Source: Nansenia antarctica
Taxonomy: Eukaryota > Chordata > Actinopteri > Argentiniformes > Microstomatidae
Assembly: GCA_963989245.1 (NCBI GenBank)
Contig: OZ022341.1
Span: forward strand, 57,789,128 to 57,853,127
Direction of reading: 5' to 3'
Length of the DNA stretch: 64,000 nt
This document shows, piece by piece, positions 25,461 through 37,247 of this stretch. The position numbers were made by a program, and so were the translations under genes. Under the pieces are notes generated by a model, which saw only the letters and a list, made by a program, of their open reading frames with translations, was not told the DNA's origin and ran no database searches. The stretch's first letter is position 1. Every line of letters starts with the position of its first letter.

Positions 25461-27670
25461 TTTCCCCTGCAGAAATACAAGCCTGGGAGGTGTGATGACA
25501 TTCTGAAGTGGAAGCCCCCCAGCCTCAACTCTGTGGACTTCCGCCTCAAGATCACCAAAGTCGGAGGAGAAGGGTGAGTCACTGTTGCTAGGGAAACACT
25601 CTTGTCTCGTGATGTTGATAACACCCATGTTTTTGTTACACATTGGAGTAGTTTTAGACATCAACACAGCCACATTTGTATTCAGTGTCAATGACTCACT
25701 TTGAGCACTAGAAACAGGCGACATATTTCTATAAGCAATAACCCTTCCCTCATTCTCATAGAAGAGTCCATGTACCTTAATCTTCTAAGCGACACATACG
25801 ATCACAAATATTACGTTATGCCACAGGGATGAAGAAGAATCTAATTCGACATTGTTTTTTTAATAGTACCCGTCAGATAATGAAAAAGGAAAATATGCTC
25901 TGTAGCAGAGACCATGGGAGTTGTTATCATTACCTAAATGCACATTTTCACAGCCTCGGGTAGGTGATGTTCTGCAGCTGTATTGTTGGTGTTATTACAA
26001 AACAAATACAATGACAATAATTATGTTTGCGTTGTGTGTGAATGAGGCTATTGCTTTCCTTCTGAAAGGTAATTTTCAGTAGCTTAGCCTCCTGTCTTTC
26101 TTTAGGAACCTGTACCTATCAGGGGAGGCTGGTAGAGGTAGAAATTGGAGGATGGGCTCATTGTATGGAATGGAATGAGGAATTGGATCAAGCAATGCAT
26201 GGAATGGAATGAGGAATGGGACCAAAATGTCTATGTTTTGTATGCCATACCTTTCTTCATTTCAGTCCATTCCATCCTATGCATTCCATGCTTTACAATT
26301 ACCATCGTCCTCCAATTTCTGCCTGCACCAGCCTCCATTGGTACCAATGTACTATTAGAGAACTATATTCATCATTGCCCACAACGAATATGTAATGTTT
26401 CAGACCTATAATGAAATGAAAACCTTAGATGAAAGCTAACCATTGCTAACTCAGTCCTATCGCCAACCATTGCTTTGGTGATGTGGTGGTCTTAGGTGTC
26501 TCTTTGTTGGCGGAACTGACTGTGAGAAAGGCTGCAGTGACAGTAGACAGATCGATAGCTACTGGCTTAGTGGACATAGCATCTCCCCTCAGAGAGACAG
26601 TCAACCCCTGTTACCGGGTAGTGGTGGGATAGTGGATAGTAAGTTTTGAGTTTGGACTGATGATCGAAGAATCAAGAAGGTCATGAGTTCAAATCCCACC
26701 TGGCAACACCACCACTAGTGTGCCCTTGAGTAAGGCGCTTACTATAAGTTACTCCAGGGAGACTGTCCCTGTAATCTCTAATTGTAAGTCGCTTTGGATA
26801 AAAGTGTCTGCTAAATGTTAAATTCCACCACCAGTCACACACAACAGTCTGACAGAGGACGTTCTGAGGAGAAAAGCCAGATGCCAGTCAGCCTCCATCT
26901 CCTCCATCTCCTTCTCCGTCATGGTTGGAGAGCAAGTGATCATTACTGTTTGTGTATCCTCTGAAAGAGCTCTTGGATGGCAGAGTTGACGCTCCTCAGA
27001 GCTCAGTCGCGGTGCAGGCCATTAAGTCTGTCTTTGTCTCTTAGAGAGACGGAGAAGGGGACTAGCGCTTGTTTATCGGCCTACGCACCGCCATTCCCTC
27101 AGAAGGGCCATGCATCCTCACCAGTTTCCCCACAGAGAAAGAGCAGATGGATAAGTATAGGGAGAGGGGGCGGTTGTGGGTTACAAAAAGCTAGTGACGG
27201 GGAAAGATGGCAAAAGGAAGAAGGATTGAGACAGTGAATACACCATACAGTATGTGTCTCCCAGGTGTCTCACAGAACTTGCTTCAGTGCCAACTTGAAT
27301 TATGGGTTAATCAAGTCGGTTTCTCTCTGAAGAGGCCACATCTAATTGGGGGTATTAAAACATATTCTACTGTGCATGTGTCATTGTAATTCAATCACCA
27401 CTGTCCCATTTAGTGAAGTAGGTCTGCAGCCCTAATAAAAGCTGGCTTATTGTTAATGACCACAGCCGTGGGTGACTGGACCTTCTCCACAGGGCTCTGT
27501 ACAGGGCCTGTGGTGACTCAGCCTGGTCTCTCTCACCAGAGATGCTGGGTTTATTAGCCCATAGACCTGGCCTGGCTGGAGGTTCAAGAACTGCCATGTA
27601 ATTAGCAGGTCTTTTGTTGTCCTTGGCCATTGTGTTATCAACATGTCCCCCCCATTAGTACAACAGAGAA

Positions 27671-27705
<35 letters not shown>

Positions 27706-30700
27706 CAAATAATTTCACCTTGTAGTCTTGTAATGCTTGTAGATTTTTTGCTTGTGTAAACAGTAAACACAATTCCTCTGAAGGAAATTCCCATTATCGG
27801 ACACAACAACTGCCCACGGGTTATCTCAATACTTCACCTTTATCAGCGCCCCTGCAGCGTAGCTTAAGAGCAAACAGGACCCAGGCATTAGCGAGCCTGC
27901 ACCACCCAGCCAGCCAGCCACTCAGAGCAAACAGGACCCAGGCATTAGCGAGCCTGCACCACCCAGCCAGCCAGCCACTCAGAGCAAACAGGACCCAGGC
28001 ATCAGCGAGCCTGCACCACCCAGCCACTCATGCACCATCAGGAGAAGACATCCAGCTGCTGCCTCACCCTCCAGCACAAACCACACACAATCTTCAGGTC
28101 AAACATGTTCCTTTTGACTTGCCTTCACTCGTTCTTGCCTTTCACTTGTTTTCACCTTCCAAAGCCCTAGCTGCCCAGACCAGCCTCAGTCGATCAGGAG
28201 ATTGTTGGGAAGGAAAGTTGGGGGTATTGTTCTATTGTTATGTACAGTGATGCTTGAAAGTATGTGAACCCCTTGTGCAACTATAATTTTGGGGGGGTTT
28301 TACCATGAAATCTTTTAATTAGAACCAGTATTTTCTATCTGACATAACATGTTTATATTTACCAATTCCATATGTTGGTTAGTATGTTGGTCAAGCTTGT
28401 GGAATCATGCGTGTCGTAGGAAAACTAAAGAAATTAGTCCAGGTACAAAATAACCTCTTCAGTCAATAGCTTGTGGCACCTCCATTAGCAGCAATAACCT
28501 GGAGTAAAGGTCTCGTTTATCCACTAATCAGTCTCTGACATCTCTGACAACAGTCCTGCCACAGCATCTCAATTGGATTTAGGTCTGAATTTGACGACCA
28601 ATCCAGAACACAAATCTTCTTTATCCTGAGCCATTCTTTGGTAGATTAGTTTGAATGCTTTGGGTCGTCTTGTTGAAAGACCCATTTTCAGCCCAGCTTT
28701 AGCTCCTTGATTGATGGTTCTGTTCAAATATTAGTTCCTGGTTCCTGGTTCCATGCTGTAAATCTCCTGGTATACCTCAGATGATGATGATGTGGAGTCG
28801 GCCAGGTCCAGAGGAGGAAAAGCAGCCCCAGATCATGACATTCCCACTACCATGCTTGACTGTTGGGATATGGTTCTTTTGGTGGTAGGCAGTGTTGGGT
28901 TTTCGCCAAATGTTGTGGATTTGATTGTGACCAAAAAGGTCAATTTTTTGGGGTTAATTTTTGACAGCAGAGGCTTCTTCCTAGCAACCCTCCCACGAAT
29001 GCCATTTTGATTCAGTGTTCTTCTTACTGTTGAAGCATGCACAGTTACCTGAGATGCAGCAAGGGAGGTCTGCAAATCTCAAAATATTATGTTTGGGTTG
29101 GTTTTTACCTGATTTGTTATTTTTCTTGTGGCTCTTTGGGATATTTTGGAAGGGTGTCCACTTCTAGGCTGAGTTGCTGTCATGTTAAATGCTATCGATT
29201 TGTAAATGATTTGCCTCACAGTGGACTAATGGAGCTCAAATCTTATATAGCCTTCCGCAGACTGATGTGCTCTTTCTAACCTCTTCCTGATGTCCTCTGA
29301 GATCTCGTTTCCTCTCGACATGGTGTGTTTTGCATTCACCTGTATGGATAACACAAAACTGACCAGGTTTCTTATCTCTATTTATAAGAGTCCCACCCAA
29401 ACTCTTTCCTACAGATCTCTGCTTCAACTGGTTCATTTGGTACCCAATTATTTACTCGCCGGATTCTACTTACCTACTTGATTTAACCAATGCAACTTGG
29501 GGTTCACTTATTTTTGCACCTGCACTCATTTCTTTATAATTAATCTTTTCTACTACACACATGATTCCCTCTAAACCAGGGGTGCCCAATATGTCGATGG
29601 TAGTATGGGTAGATCGCATGGCATTGAACAAAACCCAAAAGGAGAAGAACAAATTAAAGTTGGCCTATCATCCATCCTCACTATGGCTTTTGCCACTTGA
29701 TTGACGTACAGGTAAGCCAGTCTGAGATCTGATCTTTTCACCTAACACATACACCCTATATAACACACACCCTGCGCAGTCAACAGCGCCAACTACAAAA
29801 TACAAAATACCGGCGAGACTAATTACCTAGTTAGCCTTCAAATCTCTATTATTTACTATATAATACTAAAGAAAGGGTATACAAATGAGTGGGGAAGCTG
29901 GACCAAGTAAGAAACCAATAACGTACAACCAGAATGAATGGGAGGACTTTTTTACACAATGTAATATTGGAAGTGTGTCTGTCTGATCTGCAAATCTACG
30001 AAGGCTATTTCGAAGAAGGGAAATGTGGCAAAAGAGCGAAAACGTACGACTGCAACGATAGCTTCTTATCGCGTCAGTCACGTTCTTGTTAAACACAAGA
30101 AGTCATTCAAAGACGGCGAAATTGTGAAAAAAAGCGTTTCTCGAGGCTGCAGATTGCCTTTTCGATGACAGATCCACAGTGGCTGATGACCACCTTGCAT
30201 CCTACCTACGCCTTGCAACCAGCTCCTACAGCCCTGACTACTAGAAACTAGCTGCCTCCGCCCAGTGCCAGGTCTCCCACTAAGGTAGAGAAATGCATTT
30301 ATTTCCTCCTTTCAAACTAGGGAACTACCTGTTTTGTATCTGGTTTACTTTTCTGTTTGTTGGATCAGTAATTGACTTTTTTACACAATGTAATATTGGA
30401 AGTGCGTCTGTCTGATCTGCAAATCTACGAAGGCTATTTCGAAGAAGGGAAATGTGGCAAAAGAGCGAAAACGTACGACTCCAACGATAGCTTCTTATCG
30501 CGTCAGTCACGTTCTTGTTAAACACAAGAAGTCATTCAAAGACGGCGAAATTGTGAAAAAAAGCGTTTCTCGAGGCTGCAGATTGCCTTTTCAATGACAG
30601 ATCCACAGTGGCTGATGACCACCTTGCATCCTACCTACGCCTTGCAACCAGCTCCTACAGCCCTGACTACTAGAAACTAGCTGCCTCCGCCCAGTGCCAG

Positions 30701-30847
30701 GTCTCCCACTAAGGTAGAGAAATGCATTTATTTCCTCCTTTCAAACTAGGGAACTACCTGTTTTGTATCTGGTTTACTTTTCTGTTTGTTGGATCAGTAG
30801 TTGGCTATGGTACTGCAGACTGGCTGTCAGTGTGTGAGTGAGAGAAA

Positions 30848-30922
<75 letters not shown>

Positions 30923-30978
30923 GGGGAGAGAGAGAGAGAGAGAGGGAGGGTTTGTGCTATGGCTCCCTATGCAGACTA

Positions 30979-31059
<81 letters not shown>

Positions 31060-31157
31060 CGAGAATAGCAAAGAGGGAGGTTTGTGATGGTCTTCTCCTG
31101 TGTGGCTGTGTGACAGAGAGAGAGAAAGTGTATTGTGAGTTTACTATGCAGGCTGGG

Positions 31158-31192
<35 letters not shown>

Positions 31193-32980
31193 TAGTATGT
31201 GCATGTATGTTTACGATGTTGAAACTAGTACTGGTAGATCTTGGCAGACTGGCTACATGAAAAGTAGATCTTGGTTCAAAAAAGTGTGGGCACCCCTGCT
31301 CTAAACCAACATATGGAATTGGTAAATATAAACCTGTTAAGTCAGATAAAAAAAGACTGGTTCTGATTAAATAGTATTTATTGTTTCATTGTAAAAACGA
31401 AAGAATAAATCTATAATTGCACAAGGGGTTCACATACTTTCAAGCTTCACTGTATATCGAAGTAGTGTTTGTTCATCCTTCGCTAGTCTGCATGTTTGTT
31501 GTAATTCATAAGTCCCTTTTTTTTTTAAGCAAGGGGAATATCGTTCATTGAAAATTACTGCTTGAGTTTAGGGTAAAAAAAATAATATTTCACCCAGGTG
31601 ATGTAGCACAGGTACATAAGCACCATGATGTTTGTCAGTCAATCACCTTTACTCAGTGTTTCACAGTTGGTTGAAATGTAGGCCTGCAACTGATTTAGAA
31701 ACATTTACCAAACACAGCATGAAAAAGCACTCATACCCATAATTACACATTCAGATTGGAGCGGAAAATCAACTAAGCACCTCATGCTGAGATCAGGAAA
31801 TTAAAATGACTCTTTAGAAAAAACACTTTAAATTACATTTTAAAAAACACAAAGGGAACAAACCACAGTCAGTGTATTTTACCCAGATAACTGAGGACAA
31901 ATCTCAATGATATTCCTTTGAACTGCCTAAATACAATTTGGCTATTCGTGAGTCCTGGGGTGGTAGATTTCCCGAGGGCATGACACACACACAGACCTTT
32001 CACTGCTATGTTATACAGTCATACAGTTAAAGAAGCTAAGTATTTTAGGGAAGCGTGATTGTAGACGATGAGCGCGTTGGCGGGTGTGAAGTAAACGGTT
32101 GTTTTGTGAACTCTCATAGTTGCGGCTGCGGTTGTTTCCATCAGTGCAGGGATGGATGGCTTCATGGTCGGTGTCGACGGTTCCTTCCTGTATCCCTCTC
32201 CTCAGTCATTACAGAGGAAGAGGGAGTGGAGAGGCCGTCCCCCCCAATGACTGCCCATCCGAACCCCCTTTATACTTAATACTTAAACATGATCAGACAT
32301 TGGTTGGTGGGAGAAATCCAATGTGGTTTAATCGTCAGATTACTCCCAGCAGCCCCCTCATTTCCTCCCCTCACCCCTTGCGAAGGAGAGTCAGGATGCT
32401 AGTGACAGGATCCTCAATGTCGGTCTGAAATCGCTTTGCGTGCGTAACAGCAGACAATGTGTCTGGAAATAAGCATGGGGGGCAGGGGGTGTTTCAGAGG
32501 AGGGGGACCAGGGTGTTATTAGTGCCAGCTGCGGGGCGTGCTCCCTGGCATGAGACAGCGAGTGCTGCGTGGACACAGGGCCAAGGAAACACTTGTTTTG
32601 GACATCTCGCATGCACTTTGCACACGCACTCACACACTCTCGCACACACGCACACCTGATTCAATGCCACATTACAGTGGACTAACGGGTGCTGAGTGTT
32701 CACAGCTGGCAGTAGGAATGCACTATTACGGAATAAATTACACACACTCTAAAAGTGTCAGTGAAATCGTTAGTCCACTGTTCATATGGTCTCAATATCA
32801 TTATTTTGCACATTATTATATTATATCTATTATGTCAGGACAGCTATGAGAATCGAGTTTTGACGGTAAGATATGGCAGCACAGAGACGGCACTGTACTG
32901 TCAAATAAATCTGGATGAAGACGACAAGCTGTCCATAAGCCGTCCTAATCCATCTGGATCTCAACCGCTGGCAAACTCCT

Positions 32981-33038
<58 letters not shown>

Positions 33039-33713
33039 GCTTCCTTCGTCATCCATTCCTTCGTGTGTGCGGAATACACATTATATACATAACTAACCCT
33101 TTTATAATCATAGCGGCACTGTGATTGTTTTTTTTTATTGCGGATCAACAGTGTAAAGATGGCTTTGTATGCACAAAAATAATGATTGTTTATTCACACT
33201 AAAACACAAAAACATTTATGGGAGTTAAAACATCCCTTTAAACAAGCTGTTAGAGATGATGTAGTAGCTAGCAAATACAAATGACAATACACTCTTTCAT
33301 TTCGAGTTGCTGTGTTTGATCCGGGTGTGTTTTTAGTGGAACTATAATTGCCCAGCCCCTCCAGACATTGAGTAGACTCATCACGTTCACTCTCTGTGAA
33401 GCCTCCAGTTGAGCTGAGAGAACCTTGAAGGTGTAAGCTCCGATGTTTGTCATTCCGCTACTAGCTCCCACACTGCAGTGCTCTGGTACCCTGGTCTCTG
33501 AGCACCATTGTTGCCTGTCTAATGAGCTTTGAGTGCTGTGTTGGGGCCCGGTGTGACCTTGGGGGGGTAGTGGTGGGGTGTTAACTCGTATATTTTGTCT
33601 TTGCAGGTTACTCACCCAGATTGTCGGCTTGCTTTACGTCGGCAGCTATGACATGCCCTTTGCACAGATGAAGGTGAGACAAAGCTGTAGATCTGTTGCT
33701 AAATTCATCCTCA

Positions 33714-33746
<33 letters not shown>

Positions 33747-34981
33747 CGATCATACAAATCTCTGCTTTCGAACCCAACATGAGACGTTGCATGAGAATAT
33801 ATTTTCAACTAAGCCGCCACTGTCAAGAACTGATACAAAGTGTAATACCATATGCCATAGACATCACATGGTTCTGTACTCATAAAATAAACAGTAGACT
33901 TTGAAAAGATTGAGAGGTTTTCACTGATATTCCCTGAAATACCTCCACTTTTGGCCCCCTCGGTTTTCACCCCCACACAAGCAGAGGTGTCGCTTTGAGG
34001 GGGCGCTGAATTAAATCTTTAAATGCTGGTTAAAGTGAAGGTCCATGGATGGATCCAATGGATTCAACTTTATTCCGAGGGAACGTTGAACTAGGTTCCC
34101 TGCAGAGCTGTATGTGGCCTGCGTTAGCTGCTCATAAATCATCCATACCCTGTACCATGCGTGACAGATCTGTTGAAGTCAGACAGACGAGAGCAGCAGG
34201 AACCGAGGGGGAAGTGAGGGGCTTTGATGGAGGTGTGGGAGGTGTGCAAATCTGCATGTCACCTGCAGGATTGTCAGTCACGTTTTTTTTCTTTTGTTTT
34301 CCATCTGTCTATTTCCCAGTAGAGGTACTGTTTAGCAGGTCTCCTATAATGCTCATATGTGAGTTGATTTATTGTCATATATAATTTATAATTTGTAATA
34401 TAATATATATAGTTTAATTCCTCTTTAAATTCAGGAAGGAAAATGTTTGACATGAACGTGATTCGATATGCTTTAATTGTTGTTCCATTGCCTTTGTGAC
34501 GCTACGTGTTCTTGGAAACATTCCAAGTGTATAATTGACTGCTTTAGTTCGGGAAGACATCAAAATAGCACCCTGTCTCTCTTCTAAACCAAACAAATTG
34601 GCTTCAATTAAAAGTTTTCATTGGCACAACGTCTGTGGTCTATGTTTGTGTAGATTTTGTTCTTTATTTCAACTCCCAATTCAGCTTATTGCCCTTATTG
34701 CTAGTGGTTAAATCATCATGACTCTTCCTCTCATTTCTCAGGCATTAGTAGGAGGCTGTGTGAGCGAATGAGATAATGATCATCGTTATTCTCCAATAGC
34801 CAGACATTGACGTCATCTAATGAGAATGAGAGTATGAGAGTAATATCTCCCATTCCCATTGATTTAGCTGTTCTCCTGGCTATAATAGTGCTTACAATTA
34901 TCAGTAATTAGACCTGATTACAATGCATCTTGTAGAGCAAGATGACAGGAGGTCACAGGGACATGTGAGGTGGGTATTAAG

Positions 34982-35017
<36 letters not shown>

Positions 35018-35019
35018 GC

Positions 35020-35050
<31 letters not shown>

Positions 35051-37214
35051 CGCGCCGCTGTTGTCATTCTGTTGACATCCCCCTGAGGAGGCTTTGAATG
35101 CTGAAATTAATGGGCTGTCCTCCCGCACCAAAACATCACAAGCAAGCATCACAAAGGATGCTGGGAGTGCTTCTCGTCGTAGCGACAGCTAGAAGTAGGC
35201 GACCTTTTATTCATGTGTTGATATGAAAAGCGTGTGTTTACTGTGTCAGTGTGAACTTTAATTGAGGTTGTCTCCAGACTGTATCCCTCTCGCACCTCAC
35301 AACAGGATTCTCCTACATCCTCTGCTTATACAGCGTGCTGTGCTTTGTTATTAGTATGGATCCAAGTGGCACAGACTCTTCCTAGACCTGGAGGCCAGCT
35401 ATGATTAAGTCTAGAATGAAAAAGGGCCGTCCAGACCGTGGGGGATGAGAAATAGCCTGGCTGGGGTGTGATAGAGTTTGTGAAAGTGTCCCGTCTCGCT
35501 TGTTAAAGACAACCCCTTTTTAACATGGCCGGGGAAGTAAAGCCCAATTTATGCTTCTGCGTCGAATTTATGCGCGGCTACGCAGTAGCTTGCGCAAGGG
35601 CTCTCCCGGTTTATAGTTCTGTGTTGGTCTTTACGGCTCCGCGTTGGTCGGTGTACTCATAGCGGCATAATAGCGATCCAAAAACTTATTTTTGTTATGC
35701 TTGTTGTAAAGAAAATGTCTATAATGCATTGAAATGACAGTAAACTAAGATAATAAGATGGTTATCATCATTTTTCAAATCTTTATTAATAAGTAATTAC
35801 AGAAAAAGTTAATGACATTTCTGTCATGACTTCCGCATTTACGAGAGAGTCGGAATGTGACGCTACCAAGCGGACCAATCACAGTTCTTATAGATAACTT
35901 TGCATTAAATATGTCTATCATAAATATCATTGAACAGCCATGGGGCTCCCTGTAACTAATAATTTATTTCTAAATAAACAGGATTGTACATCTCGTAAAT
36001 GTGAATCGCGCTATGGGAAGGCTGTGCCTGACGCTTCCATAGGGCGCTCCGTTGGAACGGTGTACTCAAAGCGACATAATAGCGATTTTTTTGGTTATGC
36101 TTGTTGTAAGTAAAAGTTCTATGATGCATTGAAATGACATTAAACTAAGATAATACGATGGTCATCATAATTTTTCAAATCTTTATTAATAAGTAATTAC
36201 AGAAAAAGTAAATGACATTTCTGTCATGGCTTCCGCATTTTGGCCTACGAGAGAGTCAGAATCATATCGGAATCATGTGCTACCAAGCGGACCAATCACA
36301 GTGCTTACGGTTGCGTAGGCACTGCCGCGTAGTTACATTTTTGGAGAGGTGCGCGTCAATCTACGCCGTCGATTTTACGCAGAAGCATAAATTGGGCTTT
36401 AGTCATAGAAGGCTTATAATCTGACTGCCTTCAGGATGCCAACCGGAGAAAGGTCAGTGCCCCCACCGACAGAGGCAGGTCGTTGTCAGGTGATCGAATG
36501 CACAAAACTATACTCTTGATGGGCATCAAAATTTGTTCTTTTTTTTAACTTGTGTTAGAAGTTATTTCTGTAAGCCATTCCCTGCTCTATGAAAAATAAA
36601 TCGCTAGTTCACCAGAAGGCGATCATTTGTCAGGGAATATGATAGTGGAGTTCCGGGGCCCGAATCATGCCATGATTGAAAGAGAGGAGTATGGATGATT
36701 GATGGGTGTAGCTATTGAGTTGTGCAGTTGAGCAACACAGCTAGATGGAGGGCCAGGGCGCCTGCTAGCTGGCTCCAGACCATATGAGGGCCATAATGAA
36801 GTGGATTTGCATGGATTAAACACCAAGCGGTGGTGAAACATGGCAGCCAGCACGGCACACACCCAGCTAGGAAGGGATCCCAGCAAACCCACTGCAAACA
36901 GCACTTGTGCCTGCTTGCCAAAGGTTGCCTGCATTGTTATTTGGCAGATCGCCCTGCTTGGCTTTGGTAAACTCTCTTAGCATTTGCCAATTGTGTCGCT
37001 CCCCGCAGTTTGTTTTTCAGCTGTTCTTGGGAAGAAATATTGTGTGAATTGGAAATGCCTTAATATTGTTTATTGTACAGAGTAATAATAATATATTATA
37101 TAGATATATAGATAACTAGATATTAGTTCTGAAAGTACATGTACCAGAGTCTAACAGGTGACATTTTGGGTTGCCACTTCACCGAAGGTCAAATTAACTG
37201 TCTCACCTTCCTCT

Positions 37215-37247
<33 letters not shown>

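Larger units (their letters stand above)
29577..31298 (+). mobile_element. hAT element (GTF2IRD2/Charlie-like), internally deleted, inside Tc1 copy 2
   Basis: Terminal repeats CAGGGGTGCCCA and TGGGCACCCCTG (with gtg before) are flanked by an exact 8-bp duplication ctctaaac (29569-29576 and 31299-31306). Inside, a start at 29885 reads MSGEAGPSKKPITYNQNEWE. After a one-base frameshift come a BED-finger-like CVCLICKSTKAISKKGN and, further on, YRVSHVLVKHKKSFKDGEIV and KKAFLEAADCLFDD. This joins directly to a C-terminal piece, DDHLASYLRLATSSYSPDY, so the middle of the transposase is deleted. The pattern resembles fish GTF2IRD2-like hAT transposases (inference from motif order). The 3' half is microsatellite-rich. 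Confidence 0.88.
28245..31452 (-). mobile_element. Tc1/mariner transposon copy 2, both ends present, split by a hAT element
   Basis: The left end CAGTGATGCTTGAAAG follows TA (28243-28244). The right end, ctttcaagcttcactg, stops at 31452 before TA (31453-31454). A hAT element occupies 29577-31298; without it the copy is about 1.48 kb. It is the same family as copy 1 (5642-7065) in opposite orientation. Its minus-strand transposase (29075-28833 and beyond) is broken. A deletion of about 100 bp around 28945 removes the segment with the first catalytic Asp, which copy 1 still has. Confidence 0.93.

Noticed and set aside
26687..26696. Possible tRNA gene (B-box present)
   Set aside because: It is part of a SINE. 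The cloverleaf cannot be completed, and the SINE body follows directly. The same goes for the copy at 8304-8313.
28792..29279. Plus-strand frames of 72-80 codons
   Set aside because: Antisense shadows of the Tc1 copy 2 transposase relic, matched by identical shadows of copy 1 at 6065-6307.
30838..31204. Long repetitive open frames on both strands (Cys-Val or Thr-His repeats)
   Set aside because: These are translations of TG/CA microsatellites, as are those at 12685-12915, 20007-20321, 25262-25724 and 37151-37469.
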